Shown one piece after another: positions 36,101 through 51,100 of a DNA stretch of 64,000 nucleotides. The stretch spans positions 53,322,024-53,386,023 of the forward strand of contig OX578285.1 in the NCBI GenBank assembly GCA_951217055.1. Direction: 5' to 3'. The notes beneath the pieces were generated by a model that was given only the letters and a program-made list of their open reading frames with translations, ran no database searches and was not told the DNA's origin. The stretch comes from Gerris lacustris. Taxonomy: Eukaryota > Arthropoda > Insecta > Hemiptera > Gerridae. Positions within the stretch are counted from its first letter, which is position 1; every line of letters starts with the position of its first letter. Made by a program: the position numbers and the translations under genes.

Positions 36101-39100
36101 GCCAAGACAAACTACCGAGAAGCCAATAGAAAGAGGATTAAGGCCAAAGTACAGGCCGTTCTGACCAGGAATTGTGGCTGGGAGTAATTCAGGAGCTTGG
36201 CCGCGATTCTCGAAGGAAAGGAATCCCTGCTAAAGCCAATGTAGAGAGGACATTTTCCAAATTAAAGTACATCCTTAGCGACCATCGCCTTAACTTTTTT
36301 ATGGAGATCATAGTCCCTCACATAAAATTATATTCTAATTAAATTAAAATTGTTTAAATACCTGTAAATTGTAATAAAGTAGTTAATATGACTCCTTTTT
36401 ACTAGGGAAAGGGGGGGGGGGTGGAAAGTTGAAAAACAAATGCCACATTAGCTGAAATAAATGCCACATTTGGCCAAAATTACTGCCACATTGCCACACT
36501 TTTTAGTGCCACATTTCGTAAAAATAAATGCTTCATTTTGAAGGTCTTTGCTGATTACAGATCGGTATCCCTAATAGTCTATAATTGGTGTGTCGTTCTG
36601 CCAGACCGATGTGTCAATTTGACAATTTTATTATTTTTTAATCCTTACTGTGATTTTAATTGTCTTTATGAAGAGAATATTTGATAAATATAGCTGACTA
36701 ATTCTAGCATAGCGGCTTGAGAGCCCTATGTGCCTGCAACTAGTGAAAAATTCAATTAAGATTGCCCACAAGAGGGTTAATTATTATGTTTTAACTTTCA
36801 GTTGCTGCATTTATTTCTATATTTTTATTTTTATTTTTTTTCAGGTAATTTTACGAGTAATATCACCTAGCCTTCAAGGAGCATATCGAGACCCTTATTC
36901 ACCTCAACTGCAAGACCTTCTGAAAATGACCAATTTGCGTATAAATTTTACCAAATTGCAAACTCTCGGAGATGATTTAGTCGATAACCGAAATGAAATC
37001 AAGGTATCCATTAAATATTTTTCATTATTAATTAATTGCAAAATGTACGACCACACAGAGTACGGAGTACAATTAAATAGGGTAGTATAACATAAAGTTA
37101 ATTTGTACTTAAAAAGTAACTTAAGATTTTTTTGCAATCAATTGAGTGTTAAATTTTACCATTATCATGTAAGAACAAAATTCTTATGATGATATAAACA
37201 TCCTAAGATACTTTTTATCATTGGCAATGTCCTTCTTCATTCGATGTTTTAGAATGTTAATGCTATATTATATTTCCCAAAACAAACACTTTACTAGTAT
37301 TATTTTAAATGCAGTAAGATGCATTAATAAGTTATTGTGTCTTATAATTTGTGTTAATATGTATAGTGAGTTTACCGAAGTCAATTAATTAATCGACCAT
37401 TTATTGCTTAACTGTTTTACAAATATATTTAATGATAATACTAAATACGATCATTTTTACATACAAATCACCATTTTGCTGAGGTACCTTTATAAGATGG
37501 TTTGCATGTACTTTAATTAAGTAGCTACTATTTATCGGTGAATTTTCTTGGCAATGGGTAAATGTCAGTTGCTCTACTGTATGAAACAATGTAAATAAAA
37601 GTGGGATCAATGGTCAATTTTGTTAATCTCCTTATTTCTTCTCTCCCCCCCTTGAGGCATAACCGACAAGTACTTTTGCTTGTCAATATTGCAGCTCTGA
37701 AACCTTCCTCTGACAGATTTTTATCTGTATAATAATTCCAGGCTCCAACATCATTACTCTTGTAGCCACTGCATTAAGGGTTCTTTAACATTTGTATTAT
37801 TATTTCTATATATATTATTATTATTCTTTCTTCGGGGGCTGCAGTGTTTTGTTCTGGGATAATATTGGACCCTAAATATTTGATATACTAGTTTGTTTTT
37901 AATAATATTTAGATACATATAAGAGATATAATGTATATATACCTAAGTTCTGGAAAAATGAAATATTAATAACAAAATTTTACACAGGAAAAATATTATT
38001 ATGCAGTAAAGGAAATGACTGTAAGAGGATCCTGTTGGTGCTATGGACATGCAAGAAGTTGTATCCCTGTTGAAGGCGTTGAAGACAGGACAGATATGGT
38101 TCATGGAAAATGCGACTGTACTCATAATACTAAAGGTTTGAACTGTGAAGAATGTGCAGATGCTTTCAACGATGTGCCTTGGGCTCCTGCTATTGGTCGT
38201 CAAGCCAATGCTTGCAGAGGTATCAATAATTGTTCTAATTAAAATTTAATTATTTGCTTTGAAAATTTAACTTATAAGGTGATTAGATTGTCTGTAAAAA
38301 GTGACAGCAACCTCTGTAACAACTTAACCTTGAGTGATTTTATGCAGGTTTAGCATACCCCATAATTTCAATTATTTGATATTGTTTCCCAGCTTACAGT
38401 AAGTAGCGAAAGCTATGTGATCGTTTTAAAGAAAAAGTTTTAATGTTGGTCCCATATAAGTTTCAACCTTCTGCATCCATTTTTTTCTTTTCTACATGAG
38501 CACACACATACATTTATTTACACCTATATCTTCAAAAGTACTTCAAAAGGTTGGTTTGTCGAAGGTAGCTCAAAAATCGCCCCGGATTAATTTCAACCGT
38601 GTGCGCTCTTTAAATTTTATGTAAAAAATCAAACCAATTTGGATACATTTAAAAAACGGAGGGAAAATTAAATAATTTTGACAATAAAAGGTTGTAAAAG
38701 CATAAAATTAATAGAACGTGAGGAAGCTATGTTCACTAATTGGCAGACTATTTTACATGAATTAAACTATCAATTTAGCAACATTTTAAGAGCACAGGCG
38801 GTTGAACAAACCATCCAAATTTCTTAAAAACCAGATGAGTGCTTTTGAAGATATAGGTGTAAATAAATGTATGTTTGTGCGCATGTGGAAGAGAAACAAA
38901 TAGGTGCATAAAATTAAAACTTATATGGGACCAGCAATGTTATGAACTGGCTAATTATGACCTACTATCAAAATTTTATTAAAATCGGACGAATAGTTTT
39001 TAAGATATGTTGGTTTGCAAAAATTGAGCGGTAGGCCTAAAAATGTACCCCGTCTGAAATGTCTATTTGTCTTGGAATTTTTCAAATCTGAGACATAAAA

Positions 39101-42100
39101 ATTGTGTCTTTTTTCAGAACTATCCTATCACATATTTTCCATTTCCTTTGGTAAGCTTGGAAGCAAAAACGTGTTCCAAATGGCAAATAACATGGATTTG
39201 GAACACATGCGAGTATCAAAGTTCTATCAAATAAAGAATTTCTCACTATGAATTTATCATTAGGTATTTAAGAAAATTAAATACCTATTGCAAAACAATA
39301 GAACCATCGCTAGGTTATTAAATGGGACATTTAACATCAGATGTTTTCTGAATGCTTTTTGAGTTTTTTTTAATTTAATTTTAGTATTACTATGAAATAT
39401 GAAAAAGTTTTGTCACAATATGGCTGACAGATTTATTTAGACAGTTAATTGCATTGGCGAAAATCCGGGCCTAGTCAGCAATTGGGCCGATGTAGTTTAT
39501 GCATCATTATTTGATTCAATGAATCTAATTCCATCAATTGGGCAGACTTAGCTTATGCTTCCTAATTTAATTCAATTGGAAAAATCCGGGCCCAGCCGAA
39601 AAATCTGGTGGTATAGTGTTTAATGAATTTAAATTAAATTCAATTGAATTGAATTAATTCAATTAATCTAATTCCATCAATTTAGCAGACTTAGTTTATG
39701 CTTCCTAATTTAATTCCATCGGCAAAAATTCTAGCCCAGCCGACAATTATGCCAGTGTAGTGTTTAATTATTTTAGTTCTATCAGCTAACCCCCCCCCCC
39801 CCCCCCCCCTAGTATAAACCTACACATGCACAGGGTACCTACACATCCAGAGCTGTGATCAGACTCTTTGTGTGACACTGTACTAGGGCTCTCTTCGTAT
39901 GATAGGACAATGGTTGGGAAAATCATTACTAGACAAAAATAGTATGATGTGGTATGACAATAAATTGTTTATTAAATTTTTGTTTCAGCTTGTAACTGCA
40001 ATAATCATTCTAACAAGTGTACATTTAATGAGGAAGTTTTTATTAAAAGCGGCCGTGTTAGTGGAGGTGTCTGTTCCAATTGCACCCACAACACTAAAGG
40101 TAAAAACTGTGAAGAATGTGCTGACCATTATTACCTAGAACGGGGAAAGGATATATCTGAGTATAATGCTTGTGTCCGTAAGTATTTCTTGAAGTGTATT
40201 CTTAATGACTATTTGATAAATATCATCTATGATAAAATGGGCTACAACAAAAATGGATAAAATGGGCTCGATTTAATGAGACTTTGTTTTAACATATGTG
40301 AAAAAATCTTGAATTGTTTATTTTTGCTCGAATTGTGCCCTAATAAAAATAATATGTCGCCAAACTAAAAAAAAAAATTAATTTAATAATTAGTACAAAT
40401 ATTCTACAGTAAGTGTAAAAACACTAAAGAAACAATTCAAAGCTTGACAGGCAAAATAATTTGTTTCTAGTTTTTTTTCCATATTACCCCCTCTTGAATG
40501 AAAATGGGAGAGAAGTTTCCATTACAACAATTATTGTGCTCTTAAAGATCTTTTTAACAATATGCATCATGAAAGGCATATATCACTTTGACATTTGTAC
40601 CCCTGTGTACCAAAATTTCAATTTCGAAATCTCATGTAGACAGTGACCTTCCCCTTGTTTTGAAAGTTTAGTGTGAAAACTTTCACCGAGATCGGAATAA
40701 AACTATAGATTTGTATAAAGAACATACCCACACACAGACACTCTTCTTTATATGTGTAGATTTAGAACTGTATTTATTGTTATTGGACAACACTGTCTTT
40801 AGAATATTGAGTTCATAAGTTTGTGATTATACAAAAAAAGATTGTTATAAAACTAAAATAAAGTATAATATCTAATTATATTCTATTTCTTAAAACTAGA
40901 GATGTCTATAAATTAGATTTATATTGCAGAGAGACTTGTAGAGAAGGGGTAAAAAGGTAGTAACTCACAAATTCATGTAGATAACGATGTACTTTCTATC
41001 GTGTGTAGATGAACGTCTGCTTTGTAGAAGTCATAAGAAATTATTTTTTGATATATATTTTTATATAGATCATAGATACTGCTAATGGTTTTAATTGTTA
41101 AATGCTATTGTTTTGATTTGATGTTTGAAAGAATTTATTTTGGCTTTAAATTGTTAATGTTCTTATACTGCATAACATATTATGTTACTACATAATATAC
41201 TATTTTTTTTTTTCAATTTTATTTTCTTCAAGCTCAAATAATTTTAAGATTTTTTTTTCTTCCTATACCGCTTCTTTGTCTCATTTTGAATTATCTTTAC
41301 TGTTTATTTTTAGCATGTCAATGTAACCTAGAAGGCTCAAGAGATAAAGGCCTTTGTGATTCGAAAACAGATATTGCAAATGGGTTGGAGGCAGGGCGTT
41401 GCCATTGCAAGGCTAATGTCGAAGGAAAATATTGTGACAGGTGCAAATCTGGATATTGGAACTTTGACCCTGAGAATCCTGATGGTTGTGAAGGTTAGCT
41501 ATTTTCTGGTAGTATATTATTATAAAATAAGATAATGAGAAAAAAAATATATAAATAGAAAAACCTCATTATAACTTATAGGTAAACTAATTATAATACA
41601 CATAATAATAAAGGTATGGTACCTTCATCAGTTATTAGATGAAGAAATAAAAAGCAAACAAACCCAGCAAAAAATAAATTATTTTTTCTAACAATGAATA
41701 ATAAATAAAAACATAATCAAAAGTCAGTCGACCTAATTATTCATTTATAATTGTTTTTTATCGTATGTTATTTTTTCAGAGTGTACGTGTGATACTAGAG
41801 GTACTATTAACGGAACAAACGTATGCGATGTGTTTACCGGACTTTGTCATTGCAAAGAAAATATTACTGGTGAATATTGTAACCAGTGTCTTGCAGAACA
41901 TTGGGGACTGTCCATCAACTCTAACGGATGTGAACCTTGTGAATGTGTAATAGGCGGATCCTTGTACAGTGACTGTGATGTAATCACTGGTGAATGCAAG
42001 TAAGTGTAATCGGTATATTTTCTTTGAAGATTTATTTTTTTCATGCAACTTCTAAGTTAATGGTTAATGGTTAAGTTGTTGACAAGCAAATAAATTTATC

Positions 42101-45100
42101 ATGTTTGTTTTTTAGATGCCAGCCTAACATCATCGGAAGGCAGTGCGACAAACCAAATCAGGGCTTTTATATACCCACACCAGGGAATATTTATGAAGCA
42201 GAATATTCTTACTGCTCTCAAGGGGTACTAGAAAACATTTACGAAACTTATAGATTAATTTGTTAATATTCTAATTGTTACATATTCTTGTTACCTTATA
42301 CTGACAAACCTCGATTTACGAAAATTCGCAGTTAATAATTTTTTTTTATTTCTTATTTTATATATATTAATATTATTGATGAACATATTTACCTGTAATT
42401 GATAATATATATTTACATATGTACTCACATTTTGTAAATTTGAGTAATTTATTTTGTTAATTATAAAACGTTACTGTATTGGCATGAAAACAAAAACTAC
42501 ATACTACTTAGCATTCCGTTAAGTATAAATTAATGAGTAACTTACTGTTTGATGCTGCACAGCATTTATCATTATAGTAATGATTATAGTAAATACGTAA
42601 AGTTATTCAACTTTATTATAATCATAAAGGCAGTCCAGTGTCAAACAGTAAGTACTCATTCATTAAATGAATTATCACTGACTTAAACCCCAAATTGCAT
42701 ATTAAATTTACGAGAGTACACTTTCTATTCTGATAGATTAATATATATATATTATAAGTAAAAATACGAGAATTAAAAATCCCGATAAGTACCTTGTAGC
42801 CCATGTTAATGAGAAACGAGAATTCTTAACACGTAAAAAGAGAATTCTATAAAAGAGAAATTATAATTATTTAAATGAAACACTATAATTCTTAGAACAA
42901 GAGTCTTTAAACTAGAATAAGTACGTAGATACAAAATCATTTGTGTCCGAAAATGACCATAAAATGCATTAGCGTGAAAACAAAAACCACTTGCTGATAG
43001 GTAACCGGAAGGTTGGGTTCTTGATGCCTGGTTGTCCGTATCTTCGAGGTAAGTTGAACTGTAAAAACCAAGACGTGATTAAGTTTGTAAAGAATTATAA
43101 TGTAAAATAATAAATAATTACAATAGAGAAAGAAACTTATTTGACTTACAAATAAGTTGTATTAACCAAGTAAGTTGAGGCTTGTCAATATATGTAGTCT
43201 TTTAAAATGCCTTTTTTCTACAAATAAATTTAAAATAATTCCACTATGTATATTATTAGTTTTGCTTATGTTATGACTATATGCTATTGAACTACATAGT
43301 CTTAGTTTTTAATTTATTAAATTTACTATACTAATAATTGATATTTGTTTGGGCCGATCTAACAGTGAAGGTGGAGAGAAATAAATTCAACGAATAGAGT
43401 TTAAGTTGGATATCTTTCTATTTTGTCTTAGTTTCTTTTTATTAAAGCTTTTTATTTGTTTTAATACTTTTGTTTTTGATCAATATAATTATTTTCCAGG
43501 ATTGTAGGATTGAAATTAGAGAGCCTAGAAGAGAAAAACAGTTGACACCATGGACTGGTCCCGGCTTCATGAGGGTTTACGATAATACTGCTCTTGAATT
43601 TACTGTTAACAATATCAAGAAAACAAATCAATATGATATTGTAATCCGTTACGAGCCATTGGTAAGTTAATTTGTCCATGTTGGTAAATATTTAAATCAC
43701 GCTGCTCTTTTTCTTTAAATGCAAGTAAAGATTGTGGGACCTAAGGTTCTATCTGTAAGAAAAATCTTTATACCCTGCGAGTCTTATTTTCTTTAAACAT
43801 ACTCAAGTAGCAAAACTGATCCAACATCTCTGGGATTCCTTTTTGCCAGATTTTATCCTATTCCTATACAGGAAAAGAGGTGAAGATAGTAAAGAGGTGT
43901 TAATTAAACAAGTAGTATAATTCAAAATTTGCAAAATAAATAATACATAATATTATTGAGGTTTAACATTTTACTTAATGAAATCAGTTCAGTAAAACGA
44001 TACACTATGTAAAAAAGGAAGTAATGAAAATTATATAATTTAAACATGGATAATATAAAATGTGATTTAAATGCTCATAAAAAAAAAAAATTATGAATAT
44101 ATGGGTTTTTATCCCTTATTGCATTTCTTTTTTTTTACTAAAAAATTTAAATATATAAGTGCATTAATGTCCATTGTTCATTTACACAATTAGAAGTATA
44201 TTATTTACTCTTTTTCATTAACTGTATGGAGAACTTATGTACAAAATAAATCCACTAGCACAGTAGGCAGCACTTAAGTGTTTCAACTCCTAGCTTTTAT
44301 ATTTTGGAAATTTTTAGTGAGGAAAATTTAATGGTATGACTGTTTTCTGATTTAGTGATTTAAAAACACAAAAATATATTAAATTAAAATTTTATATAGC
44401 TGGTTGCTCCTTCCCCCCAATACCCGGGACATATCACATATATTTTAGGTTTTTTGTGGTTGTATAGATCATACTTAAACAAATTGTTTTGAATAGACCC
44501 AAATTGATTAGTGTAATACGTTAATATCTTTTATAATAATTGATTAGTATAATACGTTAATATCTTCTATATTATTTTAAATGTTCTAAACTATTATTAG
44601 TAGGATAACAATTATTTGCCAAATGAGAAGTAATACAGTGGGCCTCCTACTTGGAACATTTCTAACTTTCTCTGTTGCATTGTTAAAACGTTAAACAACC
44701 CAAGAAATTTTAATTGGAGTTCAAATGGTGTTTCTAAGTTTAAACTGTAGTAAAAATAAAAAATAAAAAGTTCATTTAAATTAAAAAGCCTAAAATAGAT
44801 CAAATGAAAAATAACTCTTGAAATTTATTTTAAATGGGAACGAATCACGTTTTTGTCTTATAAATAAATAAATAATTTATTGTGGTTCAAACAGAATTGC
44901 TTATCACAAAGTCAATAGCTTGGTAATTGACCTAATAGGTCAAACTAAAGGATAAATGAATAATAAACAAAACAAACATGAGTACAACAATAAGTTAAAA
45001 AAAAAGATATATATATATAATTAATAATAAAGTATGAATAAGATATCACAGAGCAATCATTACTAGAATGTGTCATTTAAAAATTCATCTATGCTATAGT

Positions 45101-48100
45101 AAGCTTTAGTAATTAGAAATGTTTTTAATCTATTTTTAAAAATGTTAAAAGGTAAATCTTTAATATTTTTATCCAATTTATTGAAGCATTTAATGCTGAT
45201 ATGTAGAGGAGATTTTGCAGTTTTAACCAATCTATTAGTAGGCTGAGTAATGGTGTCGCTATTTCTGAGGTTGAAGTCAAATGGCCTTTCAGCTAGCTCC
45301 TTCCATTTAGGTTTGATATAAACCATGACATTGTATAAGTAAATGGAGGGCAATGTCATCACCCCTAATTCCATAAATATTGGTTTGCAGTGAGCATCAA
45401 TTTTGGCTTTGTTTACAATACGTATAGCTTTTTTTGTAAAGTGAAAACCTTGCTTGCAGATGAAGCACCACCCCATTCTCTAATACAATAAGATAGTCTA
45501 GAGTGGAAATGGGCAAAATAAGCAGTTTTAACAGTATGAACGTCTAAAGTTAAACTTAATTTCCTCAACAAATAGATTATTGAAGATAGTTTGCTAATAA
45601 CAGTAGATATGTGTGCATTCCAGTTTAGTGTAGAGTCTAGTGTCACTCCAAGGATTTCCATCATATCTTATGTCTTTCCATTATATCTTATGTAAAATCT
45701 TGATGAAAACTTTGTTTGAACAGATTTCTAGAACCAATTAAATACTGACTACGAGGCACCACTGTACACATATCTATTACTGTACTCTATAAGTGTAGGT
45801 TGACTTATAAATCAATGTATTGTTTGACATTTGTAGCCTGGAGATTACACTACAGCGGAAATACTGCTCATTCGACCAGATGCTGTTGACTACAATGACT
45901 TGTGTGCTAATAACCGTCCTCAAGATGACCAAAGCACAATTGACCTCCCTTCGGGTATGACCATTGTAAATGTTACTTTATTCAATTAAATCATTTCATG
46001 TTTGTACTTTATTACATTTTATTTAAGTGTAACTACTTTTTTTTTTAAAGATTGGCTTTTCGTCGAAGGGCAAACTGTATGTTTAGAAGAAGGGAAGGAG
46101 TATAAGATTCGAATAGTATTTAGAACTGATGGCAATAACCAGGTTGATTCTCCCACAGCTTCCATCTTGATTGATTCTGTAAATATTATTTTCCTGTCCT
46201 TTTTAAAATTTAAATATTTATTATTATTAAATAATTATGGTGAAATAATTAAAAGCAACTAATTATCAAATCAGAAGCTAGACCAGAGACTGGTCTCAAC
46301 TCAGTGCCAGATGTCAAGGTCAATGTTTGGCATAAGCAAGAAGGAAAGGCAAAGAAATAGGAGTATAATAAATAGATATGGAGGAAAAAGCCTAATGATA
46401 GAAAGTCACAAACTAAAGTGGAAATGGGCGGGACATGTGCATAGAATGAGCACAGACAGATGGGCCAGATTATCCACGGAATGGACTCCGTATGGGAATA
46501 AAAGGAACAAAGGAAGACCGGCAAGAAGATGGGCAGATGAGATATCCGAAAGGTTAGGGAAGGTATGGCACAGGACAGCTACAAATAGGCTAAGCTGGAA
46601 GAAGGTAGTTAATCTGCACGTTCGGTAGCTACACAACAGTTATAAGATGTTCTACACACCTATACCCCTATTCGGGAGGCTTTTGCTTCATCTAAATGAA
46701 GTGTCAATAAAGCTATTATTATTATTATTATTAATTATCAAACACTTATTGTTTATTTTCAGATTGCTTTGGTACCGAGCATAGAATCTTTACCGCACTT
46801 TAAAGATGGCTACTTAGAAGAACTGAGAAAGCATGAGTATGAGAGGCTCAATTGTAAAGAATTATTGTACTCTCCTTGGAAAACTACTCATGATCCTGAG
46901 TGTTCTAAATATCATTACAGCATTGGAGCCATTGTTTTTGGTGGGGGATATGGTGAGTTCTCTTTATTTGTTTTTGAACCTACTGTAGTACCCTATTTTA
47001 TATTATAGCTTTACTTATTGAACAAACCATGTATGTGTTTATATTTTTTATAGATTACAGTTCATAAAATTAATTTTTAGGGTCCGTAGGCAAAACCAAG
47101 GACCCTTATATTTTCCTGCATGTGTCTGTCCGTCCGTCCTGTCGCATGCTATCACGGCTACACCTTTCGTCCGATCACTTTGAAATCTGGCATGTATATG
47201 TCTTGTACCTGCCCACATATTTTAAAAAATATAGCAACTTAAAAAAAAAAAAAAATTCAAAAAAATTAGGGTAAAAAAACTTAAGGGTTAAATTTTTTTT
47301 ATTTTTTTTCGACACCATGAGGGGTATCATATGAAAGAGTACGTCGAGCTAATTACAAAAATATATAATTCTTTGGTTATAACTTTGATAGGGCGAGCGT
47401 AGGCAAGTTTGAAGTGGGTGTGAAACGTTTCCCCCCCTTCTATCTCGCTTATGTGAAGTGCTAAAAATCTGAAAAAAATTCCTGAACATTCTTCGACCAA
47501 AAGTAAAGATACCACTTTTTGGAAATTTCAAAAAAAAATATTATTTAATTTTTTATTGACAAAATATGTTTTTTTATAACTATGGTCTTTTCGATGTATT
47601 TATATGGTTGTGGTCCGGTTCAGTGGCAAAAACATACTTTATCAGAAGTTTGTTTATGTGTTTTGACAATATCAGACCCATAGGATAGTTCAAAGTAAGC
47701 TTTTTAGCATTTTAAAGAACACCCTCAATAGAGTACTACTTAAACTATACAGTGTGGCCTACGGACCCTCGCTGTGTGCTGACTAGCACACACTTGACCT
47801 GTTTATAAATAATTGTGAAGCAGTTTGTTACTATTGTTGTATATTTTGCCAGTATCACTGACTGGTTCTGGAAGCTGAACATACTGAATCACTGTCGTAA
47901 ATACCATTTCATTCAGAGTAGATTGTTGCTTCTAACCCAAGTGAATCAAAAGTTTTATTCGACATTAGTAGATGACAAGAATTGTTTCCACTGAGGGCGG
48001 GCATCAAGGGCATCTTATAATTTGTTATCTTGATCTAATTTTCAAGATAATAATTATTAATTTGTGAAGATGAAACACCACTTTATAAGTAGCATTCAGC

Positions 48101-51100
48101 TACCTATAAATTTAAATAGAATATATTTTTGTGTATTTCAAAACTCAAAATCAGAAAACAGTCATAATATTAAATTTTCCCCTCTAAGAAGGTCCAAAAT
48201 AAACTAGGAGTTAAAACACGTAAGTGTTGCCTACTGTGTTTGTGGATTTATTTTGTTCTTAAGTTCTCGATGCAATTGATGAAAAAGAATGTGAAATGGA
48301 TTTCTAATTATGTTAAAGTAAATAAATAGTGGACATTAATGCACTTATATATTTAAATTTTGTAGTAATAAAAAATCTCACAAGTTTTTTTTTTTTATAA
48401 AATCACAAACTTCAATTCGGGAGACGTAAGATGTTGCCTCTCTTAGGTTCACAAGTTTTTAGAGGTAAAATGGTTGAGATATCAAAAAAGTGATTTTTTT
48501 ATCCACTCTACTGGGCAGGTGCAAATCTACTATCCTCCTGGGATCCCATCTTTCTAGTTAATTTAGTGACTTCCCTATATTTGCCTTTCCTCCATTCATT
48601 TTTAAATGAATAATAATACAAGAGTCTACTGAATACCAAATCAAACTAAAGTCTCTTTAGTACTCAACGATAACAAGTATTCACTAGTTAATTAAATTCA
48701 TAGACTTGAATCAGTCACTTTGCTGTCAAGAGTATCAATTTAGTATAAGTTAAGTAAATAACTATAGTCTGCAATTAGCCCACTCATCAGTTCTGTACAA
48801 CATTTTTTATATTTTAATATAGCAAATGTATGGTTACAAATGTTATATTAGGGGATAATCCTGTTCTCGTCTAACCCTGCCTTAAATTAATTAAATTTTA
48901 AATAAAACTTTTTGTTAAACAAATTGTTTAATCATTCTATTATAAAATTTCGTTTTAGAATGTAAATGTGATCCCACCGGATCTCTCAGTGCCCTTTGTG
49001 ACCCTAATGGTGGAAACTGTGCCTGCAAACAAAATGTTGTCGGAAGAAAGTGTGATAGCTGTGCTCCAGGAACTTACGGCTTCGGTCCCCAAGGATGCAA
49101 AGGTACCTAATCAGAATTTTTTTCTAACTCAATTTTATTAGGGATGATAATTCAAGTTGTCAAAGGACTGTAATTTAAATTTTGGTTCCTGTATAACTGT
49201 TAGTTATCAAATCAAACCTTTTTTCAGCTTACGTTAAACTATTTGTTGGCAACTATGTAAGTACTATTACTGCATTTGATTTTTAAAGGGGATGGGGAGG
49301 TCATTTCAACAAGTCTTGTTACATTAATTATAGTATATTACGCGTTGAGTGCGAAAAGTAGCATTTTGCATGCGAGTGTGGAGTTTGCACCCGAGCGATG
49401 GCGAGGGTAGTAAAACCACACGAGCAATGCAAAATGCCGTTTTCGCACGAGTTGCGTACCGTACTTTATCTTCGATTGTTAGATTTAAATAATTAATACA
49501 GAAAAAAATAAACTTGCTGTTTGTAAGTTCGTATCTCTCTCTTGATAAAGATGGCATTAATTCTTAAGTTGTATTTTTTGCCGAATTAATTATTTCTGGA
49601 GGAGTATTATTCTCCACATTTTCGTCAGTCACTTGATTCACTCATTGTTTTTCACTAAAAACTCGATATAAACAGTTACTTTAATAAAAGAACAGAAAAT
49701 TAGTATTGTTAAATGTAAACAAACTCGCTAATCGTGCGTAAAGCTGAAGAATTCCTCTTCTTTACCGGGTGGTTAAGAAGAAGAATTCTTCAGAACTATG
49801 AGACGGGCATGCGCATTGAATACAAGTTGGTAAAGTATCACTTTCTACACATCTAAACAGAGATACAATGTTTATATTTAGCATCAATCGTAGATAAGAT
49901 AAATTACTTTCAGTCTTTTTTTATAAATGAAAAGGATAGACATATCTTAGTTATAGCTTAATTTGAAAATAAATTTGAATGTGACTGGAATGAGATTGAT
50001 TTAGGATAGTGAAGATTGTTATCATATTTATATTGACAAAGTCAGACCTTGAAAAAAGTCAGAACTCAAAGTCAGAACTCATTGACAAAGTCAGACCTTG
50101 TATGAAACTAAACTCAAGTTTTCACCAGACATAAGAAACTCATTTTTTTCTCCAGTTTACTTCAAATTTTAATATAATATTATTTACTTAGTACTCAAAT
50201 TATTATGTGATTTTATTTTTTTAAAATAACAGGAATGCTATAATACATATAGTACAATCTTTCAATGCTCAAATCTACTAGTGAGAGATAATACTTAAAC
50301 ACACTTCCAGTGAGAGATCACACTTCAACCTACTATTAAGAAATGTTAATTTTTTTTGTAATGTGAAACATTCACTAAAAAAATTACAGTAATGGAGAAA
50401 TGGTTTTTCAACATTTTGATGATAATTTCTGAAAAACACCTAATTTGAAGATTCTAGGTGTGACTGTGTGACCATCGATGTGTTATTAAATAAATTTTCT
50501 TTTCATATCATGGCCTTATAATCTATTATGTGTGTGGTGATATTCGGTGGAAAATATATTTTATTAAGAAGTTTTTTCCTGTTCTCAAACTGGTGTTACT
50601 AATTGATATAAGAGAGCTAAACTTTTAGTTTTTAATGAAAACGCCAGTTTTATTGAGTGTTTAAAAAGGCCACTGCCTTATTGTCTATTAACTCCAAGTA
50701 GCTTATTTTTAACTTGACATTTTTTTTTTTAAAGCTTGTGACTGTGATTCTGTGGGTGCATGTCATAATATTTGCAATGTTACGACGGGACAGTGCTTAT
50801 GTAAGAATGGTACTTATGGTCGTACTTGTGGTGAATGTGAGCCTGGACAATGGAGTTTTCCGCAGTGTAAGCCATGTGAGTGTAACGGACATGCTCATAT
50901 TTGTAACAGTTTTACCGGTGAGTGTATAGGGTGTCAGGACTCTACTGCTGGCAACTCCTGCCAAAGGTAACACAATCTTTTCCATATTAGGGTGTAGTAA
51001 TTATTTAATATAATTTTTTTTTGTGTGTGTGTTTACACTCCCTTTTGACACTATTTTAATTTATTTTACACTAGTGTATTAATATTATAGTTTTTCATGT

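Larger units (their letters stand above)
28145..37003 (+). other. LanB1: Laminin beta-1 LN (laminin N-terminal) domain exons
   Basis: Residues about 30-263, encoded by five exons. The LN domain mediates polymerisation of laminin trimers into a network through alpha, beta and gamma short-arm tips (family knowledge). Visible hallmarks are [17 protein letters not shown], the cysteine-flanked [34 protein letters not shown], the beta-strand [21 protein letters not shown] with [18 protein letters not shown], and the terminal [15 protein letters not shown]. These follow the beta-chain order and spacing closely, with no missing cysteine noticed. Confidence 0.93.
37988..42170 (+). other. LanB1: Laminin beta-1 first block of laminin-type EGF-like (LE) repeats
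   Basis: Residues about 264-555 in the exons starting at 37988, 39989, 41314, 41780 and 42116. Eight-cysteine LE modules are plain, starting with [12 protein letters not shown] and [17 protein letters not shown], then [11 protein letters not shown] with [19 protein letters not shown], then CQCNLEGS and [15 protein letters not shown], then CTCDTRGT and [15 protein letters not shown]. Several of these exons begin and end in phase 1, the usual arrangement for this module and consistent with exon duplication. The LE rod separates LN from the globular LF domain. Confidence 0.92.
42171..46952 (+). other. LanB1: Laminin beta-1 LF (laminin IV type B) globular domain exons
   Basis: Residues about 556-772, in the exons starting at 42116 (3' part), 43500, 45837, 46051 and 46763. 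The beta-chain-specific order is visible: [18 protein letters not shown], then [78 protein letters not shown] and the cysteine-containing [13 protein letters not shown] before LE repeats resume. The introns here hold a Jockey-type LINE, an RTE LINE and a family of inverted repeats described separately. Confidence 0.92.

Noticed and set aside
41776..42048. Minus-strand frames opposite laminin LE exons
   Set aside because: Shadows of the cysteine-rich exon on the + strand, as are those opposite 37943-38203, 50797-50985 and 51836-52117.
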